7,205 nt of DNA from Sulfurovum sp. bin170 (GCF_010892395.1 NZ_JAACKB010000276.1:1-7205); one strand, 5' to 3'. Positions 1 through 6,091 are shown, counted from the first letter of the stretch. Notes: a model not told the origin generated them from the sequence alone. A program made the numbers and translations.

Positions 1-69
1 TCAAATCAGGAGAGTCTGCCTAGAGAGATGAGGGATGAGTTGAAAGGAATTCTTTTTGAGGTATTTTAA
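1..69 (+). CDS. C-terminal end of an unidentified upstream protein (partial)
   Basis: Frame 1 is open from the first base and stops at TAA 67-69, giving 22 residues that end in ELKGILFEVF. The residues are a plausible soluble C-terminus: charged, Glu/Arg-rich, with a hydrophobic tail. The codon style (gag, aga, att, ttt) matches the neighbouring genes. The 60-bp gap to the next start carries a promoter-like sequence, so this gene need not be co-transcribed with what follows. Too little is visible to name the family. Confidence 0.55.
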   Translation, partial: SNQESLPREMRDELKGILFEVF

Positions 70-96
70 TTGATTTTTTCTTAAGTCATATTCCTA

Positions 97-102
97 TATA
101 AT
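97..102 (+). promoter_or_regulatory. -10 box for the membrane protein/potassium channel operon
   Basis: TATAAT lies 27 bp before the ATG at 130, after a T-rich stretch at 73-80. No good -35 hexamer sits at normal spacing: TTGATT at 70-75 is about 21 bp away. That is usual for Campylobacterota housekeeping promoters. The AT-richness of the region makes a chance match possible. Confidence 0.5.
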
Positions 103-129
103 ATCTTAAAATATACAGGATACTATATA

Positions 130-498
130 ATGAACCTACAAAAAGTAATATCAGGCTTTTTCTTTATACTCGCAATGACACTAAATTTTGGATTTTCTTA
201 TGGAGATGCTCAAAATATTGAGATGCATACAAACTATGAGCTATATGCCGCGTTGGTAGTCTCTCTAATAGCTACTATCTTGAAGATTGGTGATAAGACA
301 CAGATAGGCTCTGTTCTATTGGCTAGTTCCTTGGTAGCAGATATACAACTTATCGCGGCTGTTCTTATCTGGACTGTTACGGATAGTATGGATTCGGCTA
401 CTATGGCTACTATCGTCTCTCTCTCTGGTGGGGCATTGATGGCGAATGTGACCTCTGTAATTCTCTATATAGGTGAGACGCTCAAATCAAAGAGGTAG
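130..498 (+). CDS. DUF6394-type four-helix inner-membrane protein
   Basis: This 122-residue protein is nearly all membrane. Predicted helices lie at about 4-23, 35-53, 58-82 and 91-115, with a short acidic/polar loop (GDAQNIEMHTNYE) after the first helix and a basic tail (KSKR) that suggests a cytoplasmic C-terminus. It has no catalytic motif. It resembles the uncharacterised family I know as DUF6394 in Campylobacterota; this is from memory and no profile was run. The start at 130 is supported by CAGGA at 116-120. The stop at 496-498 is 3 bp from the ATG of the potassium channel, and the channel's ribosome-binding site lies inside this gene's last codons, so the two are almost certainly co-transcribed and translationally coupled. 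By inference it may be a channel accessory subunit or another membrane component of K+ homeostasis, but its function is unknown. Confidence 0.8.
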   Translation: MNLQKVISGFFFILAMTLNFGFSYGDAQNIEMHTNYELYAALVVSLIATILKIGDKTQIGSVLLASSLVADIQLIAAVLIWTVTDSMDSATMATIVSLSGGALMANVTSVILYIGETLKSKR

Positions 499-501
499 AG
501 C

Positions 502-2187
502 ATGGATAATAATGCTTTATGGATAATCCTACAGAGGCTTAGAACTCCTCTACTTGTTATTATTATTACTTACTCTATCGCTATTTTGGGGATGGTTCTT
601 ATCCCTGGGGTTGATGACAAAGGTGATATTTATCATCTTACTTTCTTTGATGCGTTTTATTTTATATCTTATACTGCTTCGACTATCGGGTTTGGTGAAA
701 CACCCTATGAGTTTACCTATACTCAACGGCTCTGGGTACTTGTCTGTATCTATCTGACTGTGGTTGGTTGGTTTTATGCTATTGGTACGCTGGTTGCTGT
801 TCTCTCTGACAAGACTCTAAAAAATGAGCTTATGAAAGGGAGATTTAGAAAACGAGTGAGGGCATTGAAATCTGATTTTATTATTATATTGGGCTACAAC
901 CATGTCAATTCACAGGTGATACAGAAACTTCTAGCAAATGATTTAGCTGTAGTTTTAGTTGATATTAGTGAAGATAAGATAAATGGATTCTTGCTTGAGG
1001 ATTTTGCTCACTCTATCCCTGTGATGGTCGCTGATGCTCTTTTGACAGAGACACTCAAAGATGCAGGAATAGAGATGGACAGGTGTCAGGCAGTGGTCTC
1101 ACACTTTTTCAAAGAGGATAAAAATCTACGAATAGCTATCTTGACAAAGTTTCTAAACTCAAATGTAAAGGTTATAACCAAAGCGACCGTGCGTGATACG
1201 ATGACCTCTCTAATAGATACAGATATAGCAAAGGTAGAGAACCCTTTTGAGATTTTTGCAAAACGGTTGGATATTGCACTAATTGCACCACATATTATGA
1301 TACTTGAGAACTGGATTTACAAAAATTATGATTTGACACATGAGGCGACTTTTTTGCCACAGGGTAGATATATTATCTGTGGTTATGGTCGGATGGGAAA
1401 GGTTGTCAAAGAGAAACTAGATTTTCATGGTATAGAGTATGTGATTATTGATGAGAATGTTATCCCAACTAAAGAGATGATCGAGAACAATACCTTTATC
1501 TCTGCTAATGCTGATGATAGAGAGGTTCTGCTAGAAGCGGGGATAGAGGAGTCTGCTGTATTGATAGCAGGTACCCAAAATGATATTGATAATATCTCAA
1601 TTGTTTTGACAGCTCAAAAATTAAACTCAGAGCTATATTTGATAGCGAGAGAAAATACTATGAAAGAGGTGAGTATCTTTGAGGCTGCCAATATAGATTG
1701 GCTTTTTATGATAGAGAAAATCTTGATAAATAAGACCTCTTTGCAGTTAGCAAATCCACTAAAACATGCTTTTCTAAAGCTGATTATATATAAAGATGAA
1801 GAGTGGGGAACCTCTCTGGTCAACCTGTTAAAGAGTCAAATAGGTGCAAATCCAAAGCTTATGAATCTGACAATTACAGAAGAGAGAGCCTATGCACTCT
1901 ATCGTGAGATTGAAGCAGGAGAGAGTATTAATCTAAATATTCTACTTAAATCATTAAGAGATTGGAAGAGTTATCACAATGCTATACCTCTACTGCTCAA
2001 AAGAGGAAATGAGGAGATACTTCTACCACATGATGAGGTTATGGAGTTGGGTGACCAGATACTTTTTGCTTGTGATGAGGAGAGTAGAGAGGAGATAGAG
2101 TATATCGCTTCAAATATATATGATTTGCACTACATTCGCACTGGGGAGGAGAAGAAAAATTGGCTTTTGGGGAAGATATTTAAGTAA
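502..2187 (+). CDS. Two-TM potassium channel with tandem RCK (TrkA-N/TrkA-C) domains
   Basis: The 561-residue protein has the layout of a ligand-gated K+ channel. TM1 is at about 15-36, the pore helix at 48-60, the selectivity filter TIGFGE at 61-66 (family pattern TxG[YF]G[DE]), and TM2 at about 76-102. A basic linker (about 112-120) leads to two cytoplasmic RCK modules. RCK1 starts near 125 with a degenerate Rossmann loop (GYNHVN, 131-136) and a beta-2 acid at D154. RCK2 starts near 288 with a canonical GYGRMG (294-299) and D317. A TrkA-C-like segment closes the protein (about 430-545, with LLPHDEVMELGDQILFACD). RCK domains gate the pore in response to nucleotides or cations; RCK2 keeps the better nucleotide-binding signature. 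GAGG at 492-495 serves as ribosome-binding site. It may be the counterpart of the Helicobacter pylori channel KchA, but this was not verified. It is not a Trk/Ktr transporter subunit, because the pore and RCK domains are in one chain. Confidence 0.92.
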   Translation: MDNNALWIILQRLRTPLLVIIITYSIAILGMVLIPGVDDKGDIYHLTFFDAFYFISYTASTIGFGETPYEFTYTQRLWVLVCIYLTVVGWFYAIGTLVAVLSDKTLKNELMKGRFRKRVRALKSDFIIILGYNHVNSQVIQKLLANDLAVVLVDISEDKINGFLLEDFAHSIPVMVADALLTETLKDAGIEMDRCQAVVSHFFKEDKNLRIAILTKFLNSNVKVITKATVRDTMTSLIDTDIAKVENPFEIFAKRLDIALIAPHIMILENWIYKNYDLTHEATFLPQGRYIICGYGRMGKVVKEKLDFHGIEYVIIDENVIPTKEMIENNTFISANADDREVLLEAGIEESAVLIAGTQNDIDNISIVLTAQKLNSELYLIARENTMKEVSIFEAANIDWLFMIEKILINKTSLQLANPLKHAFLKLIIYKDEEWGTSLVNLLKSQIGANPKLMNLTITEERAYALYREIEAGESINLNILLKSLRDWKSYHNAIPLLLKRGNEEILLPHDEVMELGDQILFACDEESREEIEYIASNIYDLHYIRTGEEKKNWLLGKIFK

Positions 2188-2202
2188 CTATTAACTAAAG
2201 AG

Positions 2203-2208
2203 TATGTA
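2203..2208 (+). promoter_or_regulatory. Weak -10-like box before the L,D-transpeptidase gene
   Basis: TATGTA (followed by AT) is 44 bp upstream of the next ATG, in the 65-bp gap after the channel gene. It is the best promoter candidate there but matches the consensus only loosely. Read-through from the channel operon is equally possible, because no convincing terminator lies between the two genes. Confidence 0.25.
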
Positions 2209-2218
2209 ATATTCCGAA

Positions 2219-2240
2219 ATTTTTTTAAACACAAAAAAAT
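2219..2240 (+). repeat. AT-only 8-bp inverted repeat in the leader of the L,D-transpeptidase gene
   Basis: ATTTTTTT (2219-2226) and AAAAAAAT (2233-2240) are exact reverse complements separated by 6 bases. They end just before the ribosome-binding site AGGA (2244-2247). The stem would be weak (all A-U) and has no T-run after it, so it is not a convincing terminator. It may be incidental to base composition. Confidence 0.3.
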
Positions 2241-2252
2241 ATTAGGAATTGT

Positions 2253-3056
2253 ATGAAACAAATTATCTTTATGTTAGCAATCGCTCTTCTCTCTAGTTCA
2301 AGCCTATTGGCAAAAGAGAGTTACTTTAACCCTTATGAGCCTGAACCCCCAAAGGTTATTAAAAAGCCAAGTAAACTCTCTATAAAGGAGAAAAAAAGAG
2401 TTAAAACAGTAAAAAAAAAGAGTACGAAGGTCACAAAAGTAAAAAAATGGGTCAAAAAAGTACCCAAGAGAAAATCTGTAAAAGTTAACAGAAGGCTCTC
2501 TCTAAAGCTTGATGAAATCTACAAAAAAGTACTAAAAAAGACAGACATTAATAGAGGAGCTCTGAAAAAAGCCTTCTCTTTTTATAAAAAGAACAGAAGT
2601 AAAAAAGCTCTCTCTTCAAAATATCTAGCAATAGCAGACTATACAAAATCAGCAAGAAGCAAACGGCTATATATTATAAATCTAAGAAATGGAACGGTGC
2701 ATAAACATAAAGTGGCACATGGAAAACGCTCTGGTAGTGTTGGGGGCAAGGTCAGACGCTCTAGTAACAGACGCTCTACCAATATGACACCTTATGGTTT
2801 TTTTAAAGTTGGTTCAAGAGAGGGACGAACTAAGAAAAAAGGGCACAGATATCTATCTGTAAAGGGACTAGAGAGAAGCAACAGAAAAGTTGGTCATCCA
2901 TCGAGGTGGGGAGGACGAGATGTTGTGATGCACACAGCTAAATATGTAAACTCTGGTGGAAGAAGTCATGGCTGTTTTGCTATCCGTCCACAAGATAGAT
3001 ATAGAGTTTTTTCTAAACTCAAAAAGGCACTCCTGTATAGCTATACTGGGAGATGA
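2253..3056 (+). CDS. Secreted L,D-transpeptidase, YkuD_2 (murein L,D-transpeptidase catalytic domain) family
   Basis: Residues 1-20 form a Sec signal peptide (basic MKQ, hydrophobic core, LLA just before the likely cleavage site). A Lys/Val-rich linker of about 33-80 gives an extremely basic mature N-terminus. The catalytic part covers about 125-267. HGK at 156-158 opens it, and the active site reads H227-T-A-K-Y-V followed by GGRSHGC with C241 as the nucleophile and F-A-I-R-P after it. This is the HGxxYV...GRSxGCxA pattern of the YkuD_2 family, with Thr in place of the usual Gly after the histidine. Such enzymes form 3-3 or protein cross-links in peptidoglycan, or trim its peptides, in the periplasm. 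The basic linker could bind anionic glycan or membrane (inference). The start is supported by AGGA at 2244-2247. It is a different subfamily from the Helicobacter Csd6 type. It stands between the channel operon and thrC, with no obvious functional partner. Confidence 0.87.
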   Translation: MKQIIFMLAIALLSSSSLLAKESYFNPYEPEPPKVIKKPSKLSIKEKKRVKTVKKKSTKVTKVKKWVKKVPKRKSVKVNRRLSLKLDEIYKKVLKKTDINRGALKKAFSFYKKNRSKKALSSKYLAIADYTKSARSKRLYIINLRNGTVHKHKVAHGKRSGSVGGKVRRSSNRRSTNMTPYGFFKVGSREGRTKKKGHRYLSVKGLERSNRKVGHPSRWGGRDVVMHTAKYVNSGGRSHGCFAIRPQDRYRVFSKLKKALLYSYTGR

Positions 3057-3088
3057 TTTTAGTGATTCATTAGATGTACTGCTTGGAA

Positions 3089-3107
3089 TCGGAGGCTTTA
3101 GCCCCGA
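3089..3107 (+). repeat. GC-rich stem-loop with TTTA loop
   Basis: TCGG (3089-3092), bulged A3093 and GGC (3094-3096) pair with GCC (3101-3103) and CCGA (3104-3107) around the loop TTTA (3097-3100). That makes seven base pairs, six of them spanning the only GC-rich patch in the intergenic region. It has no T-run of its own and is separated by two bases from a second stem-loop. Confidence 0.55.
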
Positions 3108-3109
3108 AA

Positions 3110-3142
3110 GAGACGAAACTAAAGTTTTCGTTTCCTAATTTT
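3110..3142 (+). terminator. Stem-loop with TAAA loop and short T-run; possible terminator of the L,D-transpeptidase gene
   Basis: GAGACGAAAC (3110-3119) pairs with GTTT (3124-3127) and CGTTTC (3129-3134) around the loop TAAA (3120-3123). That is ten pairs with T3128 bulged and one G.U. A short TTTT (3139-3142) follows after a four-base gap, so as an intrinsic terminator it is only fair. It lies 53 bp after the transpeptidase stop and just before the thrC promoter, where a terminator would be expected. Confidence 0.5.
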
Positions 3143-3150
3143 GGTATAAT
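3141..3150 (+). promoter_or_regulatory. thrC promoter (-10 box TATAAT, preceded by TTGG)
   Basis: TATAAT at 3145-3150 is preceded by TTTTGG (3139-3144), the typical context of sigma-70 promoters in Campylobacterota. There is no good -35 box. Transcription should start near 3157, giving a leader of about 20 nt that contains the AGGA ribosome-binding site (3164-3167). The T-run of the preceding stem-loop overlaps this promoter. Confidence 0.7.
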
Positions 3151-3176
3151 TTAAAAAAAATTTAGGATAATAAAAG

Positions 3177-4649
3177 ATGCAATTTGTAGAGACTCGTGGT
3201 AATGATGGAAGCAGTAGAGATAAGGTAAGCTTTTCGGAGGCTATTCTAAGTCCAAGTGCTAGTTTTGGTGGGATTTATGCACCCCAAACTCTTCCTTCAT
3301 TTGGTATTGAATTTTTAGAGAGACACCTAAATAGCAACTATAAAGAGTTGGCTCTTGGAGTTTTGCATAGTTTTGAGATTGATATAGATGACAAAACTCT
3401 AGTGGAAGCTTTAGCTCGTTATGATGAGTTTGATGACCCTAAAAATCCTGTTCCATTAGTCAAGATAGAAGATGACTGTTTTGTCATGGAACTCTATCAT
3501 GGTCCTACTCGTGCGTTCAAAGATATGGCACTACAACCTTTTGGTTATATCTTGGCAAAAGAGGCACAAAAGAGAGATGAGAACTATCTGATAATGGCAG
3601 CGACTAGTGGAGATACTGGTCCTGCCACGCTAGAGACATTTAAAAATCAAGACAATATTAGAGTAGCTTGTCTCTATCCTCATGGTGGCACAAGTGATGT
3701 TCAGCGACTACAGATGGTAACAGAGGAGGCAGAAAATCTAAAAGTGATGGGTGTTCATGGTAACTTTGATGATACTCAAAATAATCTCAAAGCACTCTTG
3801 GCTTCAAAGGAGTTCAAAGCTGAACTAGAGGAGCGAAATATTAAGCTCTCTGCTGCTAACTCTGTGAACTTTGGACGGATTATTTTTCAGATTATTTATC
3901 ATATTCATGCCTATTTAGAGTTGGTTAGAATGGCTGAGATAGAGATGGGTGAAAATATATATCTAAATGTACCATCTGGAAACTTTGGTAATGTTCTTGG
4001 TGGATATTATGCCAAAAAAGCTGGACTGCCTGTAGAGAAGCTACTAGTCGCATCCAATATCAACAATATCTTGACAGACCTCATAGAAAAAGGTGTGTAT
4101 GATATGGCAAATCGTGAGCTTATCAAAACAGAGTCACCTGCTATGGATATTCTAAAGAGTTCAAATGTAGAGAGGGTTCTTTTTGATAAGTTTGGAGGTG
4201 AGCGAACCAAAGAGTTGATGGATTCTCTAAACAGTATTGGCAGATATAGTTTGACGACAGAGGAGTTAGCTTCTATTCAAGAGGATTTTGTAGCGACCTA
4301 TGCAGAGGATGATGAGTGTGAAGCTTATATCGCCAAATATGCCCAACAGGGGTATATCATGGATCCACATACAGCTACTTGTATGAAGGCTTATGAGAAG
4401 TGTACCCCAAAAGATTTGAAAGTTGTTGTATACTCCACTGCTGAATGGACAAAGTTCTCAACTACAGTTGCTAGGGCTTTGGGTGCTACAGATATAGATA
4501 ATGATACTGAGGCATTGGAGTGGATGAAAAACAATAGCTCTCAAAAAGTTCCTAAGATGATAGATGGACTGTTTTTAAAAGAGATTAAACATTCTAATGT
4601 TGTGGATGCAGAGGATATAAAAGATGAGATGCTTAGATTTTTGAATTAA
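3177..4649 (+). CDS. thrC: Threonine synthase
   Basis: It converts O-phospho-L-homoserine to L-threonine with PLP, the last step of threonine biosynthesis in the cytoplasm. The 490-residue chain is complete and in the range of the longer bacterial/fungal-type enzymes (E. coli ThrC is 428). Its N-terminal segment (about 1-95, including SFGGIYAPQTLP) matches that group. The PLP lysine is K115 in HGPTRAFKDMALQ (108-120). AATSGDTGPA (141-150) is a substrate/PLP-site loop, PSGNFGN (266-272) is the phosphate-binding loop for PLP, and DPHTA (396-400) is a further family motif near the C-terminus. The start is supported by AGGA at 3164-3167 and its own promoter. It appears to be monocistronic: the next gene is convergent and no other threonine gene is nearby. 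Confidence 0.96.
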   Translation: MQFVETRGNDGSSRDKVSFSEAILSPSASFGGIYAPQTLPSFGIEFLERHLNSNYKELALGVLHSFEIDIDDKTLVEALARYDEFDDPKNPVPLVKIEDDCFVMELYHGPTRAFKDMALQPFGYILAKEAQKRDENYLIMAATSGDTGPATLETFKNQDNIRVACLYPHGGTSDVQRLQMVTEEAENLKVMGVHGNFDDTQNNLKALLASKEFKAELEERNIKLSAANSVNFGRIIFQIIYHIHAYLELVRMAEIEMGENIYLNVPSGNFGNVLGGYYAKKAGLPVEKLLVASNINNILTDLIEKGVYDMANRELIKTESPAMDILKSSNVERVLFDKFGGERTKELMDSLNSIGRYSLTTEELASIQEDFVATYAEDDECEAYIAKYAQQGYIMDPHTATCMKAYEKCTPKDLKVVVYSTAEWTKFSTTVARALGATDIDNDTEALEWMKNNSSQKVPKMIDGLFLKEIKHSNVVDAEDIKDEMLRFLN

Positions 4650-4671
4650 TTCTCATTCCCACTAAAGTAAG

Positions 4672-4699
4672 TTTATCGTAAAATACAATTTACGATAAA
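4672..4699. repeat. Perfect 11-bp palindrome after thrC (possible bidirectional terminator or operator)
   Basis: TTTATCGTAAA (4672-4682) and TTTACGATAAA (4689-4699) are exact reverse complements around ATACAA, with an extra G.T pair outside. It lies 22 bp after the thrC stop, between two convergent genes, so a transcript from either strand would fold here. No T-run follows on either side, so it is not a classical intrinsic terminator. AGTTTATCGTAA (4670-4681) recurs exactly at 5324-5335 in the promoter region of the beta-barrel gene, which makes a protein-binding site an alternative. Confidence 0.6.
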
Positions 4700-4726
4700 T
4701 CCTCACTGTCCGCCATATTTCATACA

Positions 4727-4815
4727 TAATTGAACCGATACAAAAGTTGTATTTAAATAAACCTATAGATACAACCATTATAGAGCTTAATTGAACTAAT
4801 GCAAAAGGCTACATT
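4727..4815. repeat. Two degenerate direct repeats of about 28 bp, period 61
   Basis: Units start at 4727 and 4788. Both begin with TAATTGAAC, and the part after a few variable bases reads CAAAAG in both (4741-4746 and 4802-4807) before diverging. The first unit also holds a small palindrome, ATACAA-AAG-TTGTAT (4738-4752). The region has no open frame of note and lies between the convergent ends of thrC and the beta-barrel gene. It could be decayed duplicated 3' sequence; chance similarity in AT-rich DNA cannot be excluded. Confidence 0.35.
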
Positions 4816-4820
4816 AACAC

Positions 4821-5294
4821 TTAAAACGAAATACCAGCAGAGACCTCTGGATAACCTCTACTAGAGACATTATCTCCATTTTCATTAAACTCTTGAACCC
4901 AACCAAATGACATATATGAGCTTGGAGAGGTCTGCATCGTCATACCAACTCTACCACCATAGCTATTATAATCATTGTTGTCCTCACCAATCATAGTACG
5001 AGAGTAGAATCCACCAAGATATGGACTAAATCCTATATTTAGTGGTATATGATAGGTCATAGGTATTGTAATTTGATTGATGCTAGGGTCATCGCCTAAC
5101 CAAGTGTGATATGAGATGCCCATTGATATATTGTCTACTATAAAGTAGTGTGCATCTATCCCCATAACTGTATAGGTATTACCATACGCCGTATCGGTAC
5201 CTGCTGTAATACTAATATTTTTGTGACCTACAGAGAAGATTCCACCTGCATATATTGTGCTTGTCAAGAGTATACTCATTGCTATTTTTTTCAT
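4821..5294 (-). CDS. Small outer-membrane beta-barrel protein (predicted 8 strands)
   Basis: The 157-residue protein has a Sec signal peptide (MKKIAMSILLTSTIYA, likely cleaved before G17). After it come about eight amphipathic, aromatic-rich strands, at roughly 24-34, 40-52, 55-64, 73-83, 90-101, 112-122, 126-137 and 148-157. The chain ends in alternating residues with a terminal Phe (VSAGISF), the usual C-terminal signature of outer-membrane barrels handled by the Bam complex. Small eight-stranded barrels are generally structural, adhesin-like or lipid-active rather than open porins; no motif here chooses among these, so the function is unknown. The start is well supported: AAGGAG on the minus strand (5302-5307) sits 7 bp before the ATG. 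It is divergent from the membrane metallopeptidase and convergent with thrC. The shared 12-bp motif at 5324-5335 lies in its upstream region. Confidence 0.82.
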   Translation of the reverse strand: MKKIAMSILLTSTIYAGGIFSVGHKNISITAGTDTAYGNTYTVMGIDAHYFIVDNISMGISYHTWLGDDPSINQITIPMTYHIPLNIGFSPYLGGFYSRTMIGEDNNDYNSYGGRVGMTMQTSPSSYMSFGWVQEFNENGDNVSSRGYPEVSAGISF

Positions 5295-5301
5295 TTTTTA
5301 A

Positions 5302-5307
5302 CTCCTT
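5302..5307 (-). promoter_or_regulatory. Strong Shine-Dalgarno of the beta-barrel gene
   Basis: AAGGAG on the minus strand, 7 bp before the ATG, is one of the two strongest ribosome-binding sites in the window and fixes the start at 5294. It suggests a well-translated product. Confidence 0.75.
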
Positions 5308-5323
5308 GCAAATTAATTCATGT

Positions 5324-5335
5324 AGTTTATCGTAA
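5324..5335. promoter_or_regulatory. Repeated motif AGTTTATCGTAA in the divergent promoter region
   Basis: This 12-mer is identical to 4670-4681, the left arm of the palindrome after thrC. On the minus strand it contains GATAAA, a possible -10 box for the beta-barrel gene, with TTACAA about 18 bp upstream as a weak -35. It can therefore be read either as part of a promoter or as an operator overlapping one. Confidence 0.35.
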
Positions 5336-5362
5336 TTGGTATTAATAAATTGTAAGCTACTT

Positions 5363-5368
5363 TATAAT
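5363..5368 (+). promoter_or_regulatory. -10 box for the membrane metallopeptidase gene
   Basis: TATAAT is 39 bp upstream of the ATG at 5408 and is followed by an AT-rich leader that ends in a strong ribosome-binding site, AGGGGGA (5394-5400). No clear -35 is visible. Confidence 0.5.
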
Positions 5369-5407
5369 ATAATTATTTTAATAAGTATATTTTAGGGGGA
5401 AATAACT

Positions 5408-6091
5408 ATGGTAAATTCTATAATCAATATCTTCAAATATCCAGTTGCAATACTATCTTTTCTACTATTTTTGGAGCTAGGTACTGTCTTTTTTAAAATA
5501 ACCTACTCCATGATAGAGGATTTTGTGGTGTATCAAAATTTTTTTATAGGTATGGGAGCCTATTTTATTATTTGGTTTGTCCTATTTAGAAACAGAATAG
5601 GAAGACTACTCCTAATCCTTGAACATGAGATTACTCATACTATATTTGCTCTCATATCTTTCAATAAAATAATTGAAATACGGGCACATATGGTAGGTGG
5701 ATATATGAGATATATGGGAACAGAGGGGAGAAGACAGGGGAACTGGCTCATTGATGTATCTCCATATTTTTTCTCTACTTTAGGGGTTGCTGTTATTGGG
5801 ATAATACATATCTCTAGTCCAACCTACTACCCTATACTTATGGGGATTCTTGGTTATACTCTCGTGCATCATGTTTATAATGTCATCATCAGTTTTCATC
5901 CAAGGCAGTCAGATATTGTAGAGGTTGGGCTTCCTTTTAGTTTTCTCTTTTTACCCAGTGCAAATCTAGCTATGATTATCATTATGCTAACACAGATACC
6001 AGGTGATAAAATATATCTAGGGACAGTTATAGATTATCTTTATGATTCAGCTACCTACTATGGTGATTTCTTGTTAAGTTTGCTAAAATAG
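5408..6091 (+). CDS. Integral-membrane zinc metallopeptidase, M50-like (HExxH)
   Basis: The 227-residue protein has about six membrane helices, near 12-30, 44-61, 64-82, 118-136, 142-162 and 176-195. The third carries H73-E-I-T-H77, the HExxH zinc motif, embedded in the membrane as in intramembrane (site-2 type) proteases. LIDVSPYFF (114-122) resembles the loop and helix found after the active site in M50 relatives. HPRQSDI (164-170) offers D169 as a possible third zinc ligand in place of the classical LDG motif. There is no PDZ or CBS domain and no signal peptide, so this is a minimal form. M50 enzymes cleave membrane-bound substrates such as anti-sigma factors or signal peptides; the substrate here is unknown, and no sigma/anti-sigma pair is in view. 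AGGGGGA at 5394-5400 supports the start. It is divergent from the beta-barrel gene, and the two share a 113-bp control region. Confidence 0.75.
   Translation: MVNSIINIFKYPVAILSFLLFLELGTVFFKITYSMIEDFVVYQNFFIGMGAYFIIWFVLFRNRIGRLLLILEHEITHTIFALISFNKIIEIRAHMVGGYMRYMGTEGRRQGNWLIDVSPYFFSTLGVAVIGIIHISSPTYYPILMGILGYTLVHHVYNVIISFHPRQSDIVEVGLPFSFLFLPSANLAMIIIMLTQIPGDKIYLGTVIDYLYDSATYYGDFLLSLLK

Noticed and set aside
554..757. Hydrophobic 67-codon open frame inside the channel gene
   Set aside because: It is a shifted-frame shadow of the TM1-pore-TM2 coding region; the Leu-rich product reflects the T-rich codons of membrane helices.
2219..2240. Inverted repeat after the channel gene as an intrinsic terminator
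   Set aside because: The stem is pure A-T with no following T-run and touches the next gene's ribosome-binding site. It is kept only as a low-confidence repeat.
2956..3138. Open frame of 60 codons starting inside the L,D-transpeptidase gene and crossing the stem-loops
   Set aside because: It is out of frame with the well-supported transpeptidase, has no ribosome-binding site, and its second half only translates the stem-loop sequence.
4007..4210. Minus-strand open frame within thrC
   Set aside because: It is antisense to a conserved enzyme region, with no ribosome-binding site or promoter. The minus-strand frame at 1614-1823 in the channel gene was rejected on the same grounds.
4670..4699. 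DnaA-box cluster or replication origin suggested by TTTATCGTAA
   Set aside because: The motif lacks the TTATCCACA core, and there is no dnaA/dnaN context or origin-like iteration.
4650..4820. tRNA or small structured RNA suggested by GGTTCAATT-like strings on the minus strand
   Set aside because: No cloverleaf can be drawn: there are no matching acceptor or anticodon stems around the T-loop-like strings.
5148..5345. Cysteine-rich plus-strand open frame opposite the start of the beta-barrel gene
   Set aside because: It is antisense to the signal peptide and first strands of a better-supported gene with a strong Shine-Dalgarno. The Cys codons arise from the reverse complement of Ala/Thr/Tyr-rich codons.
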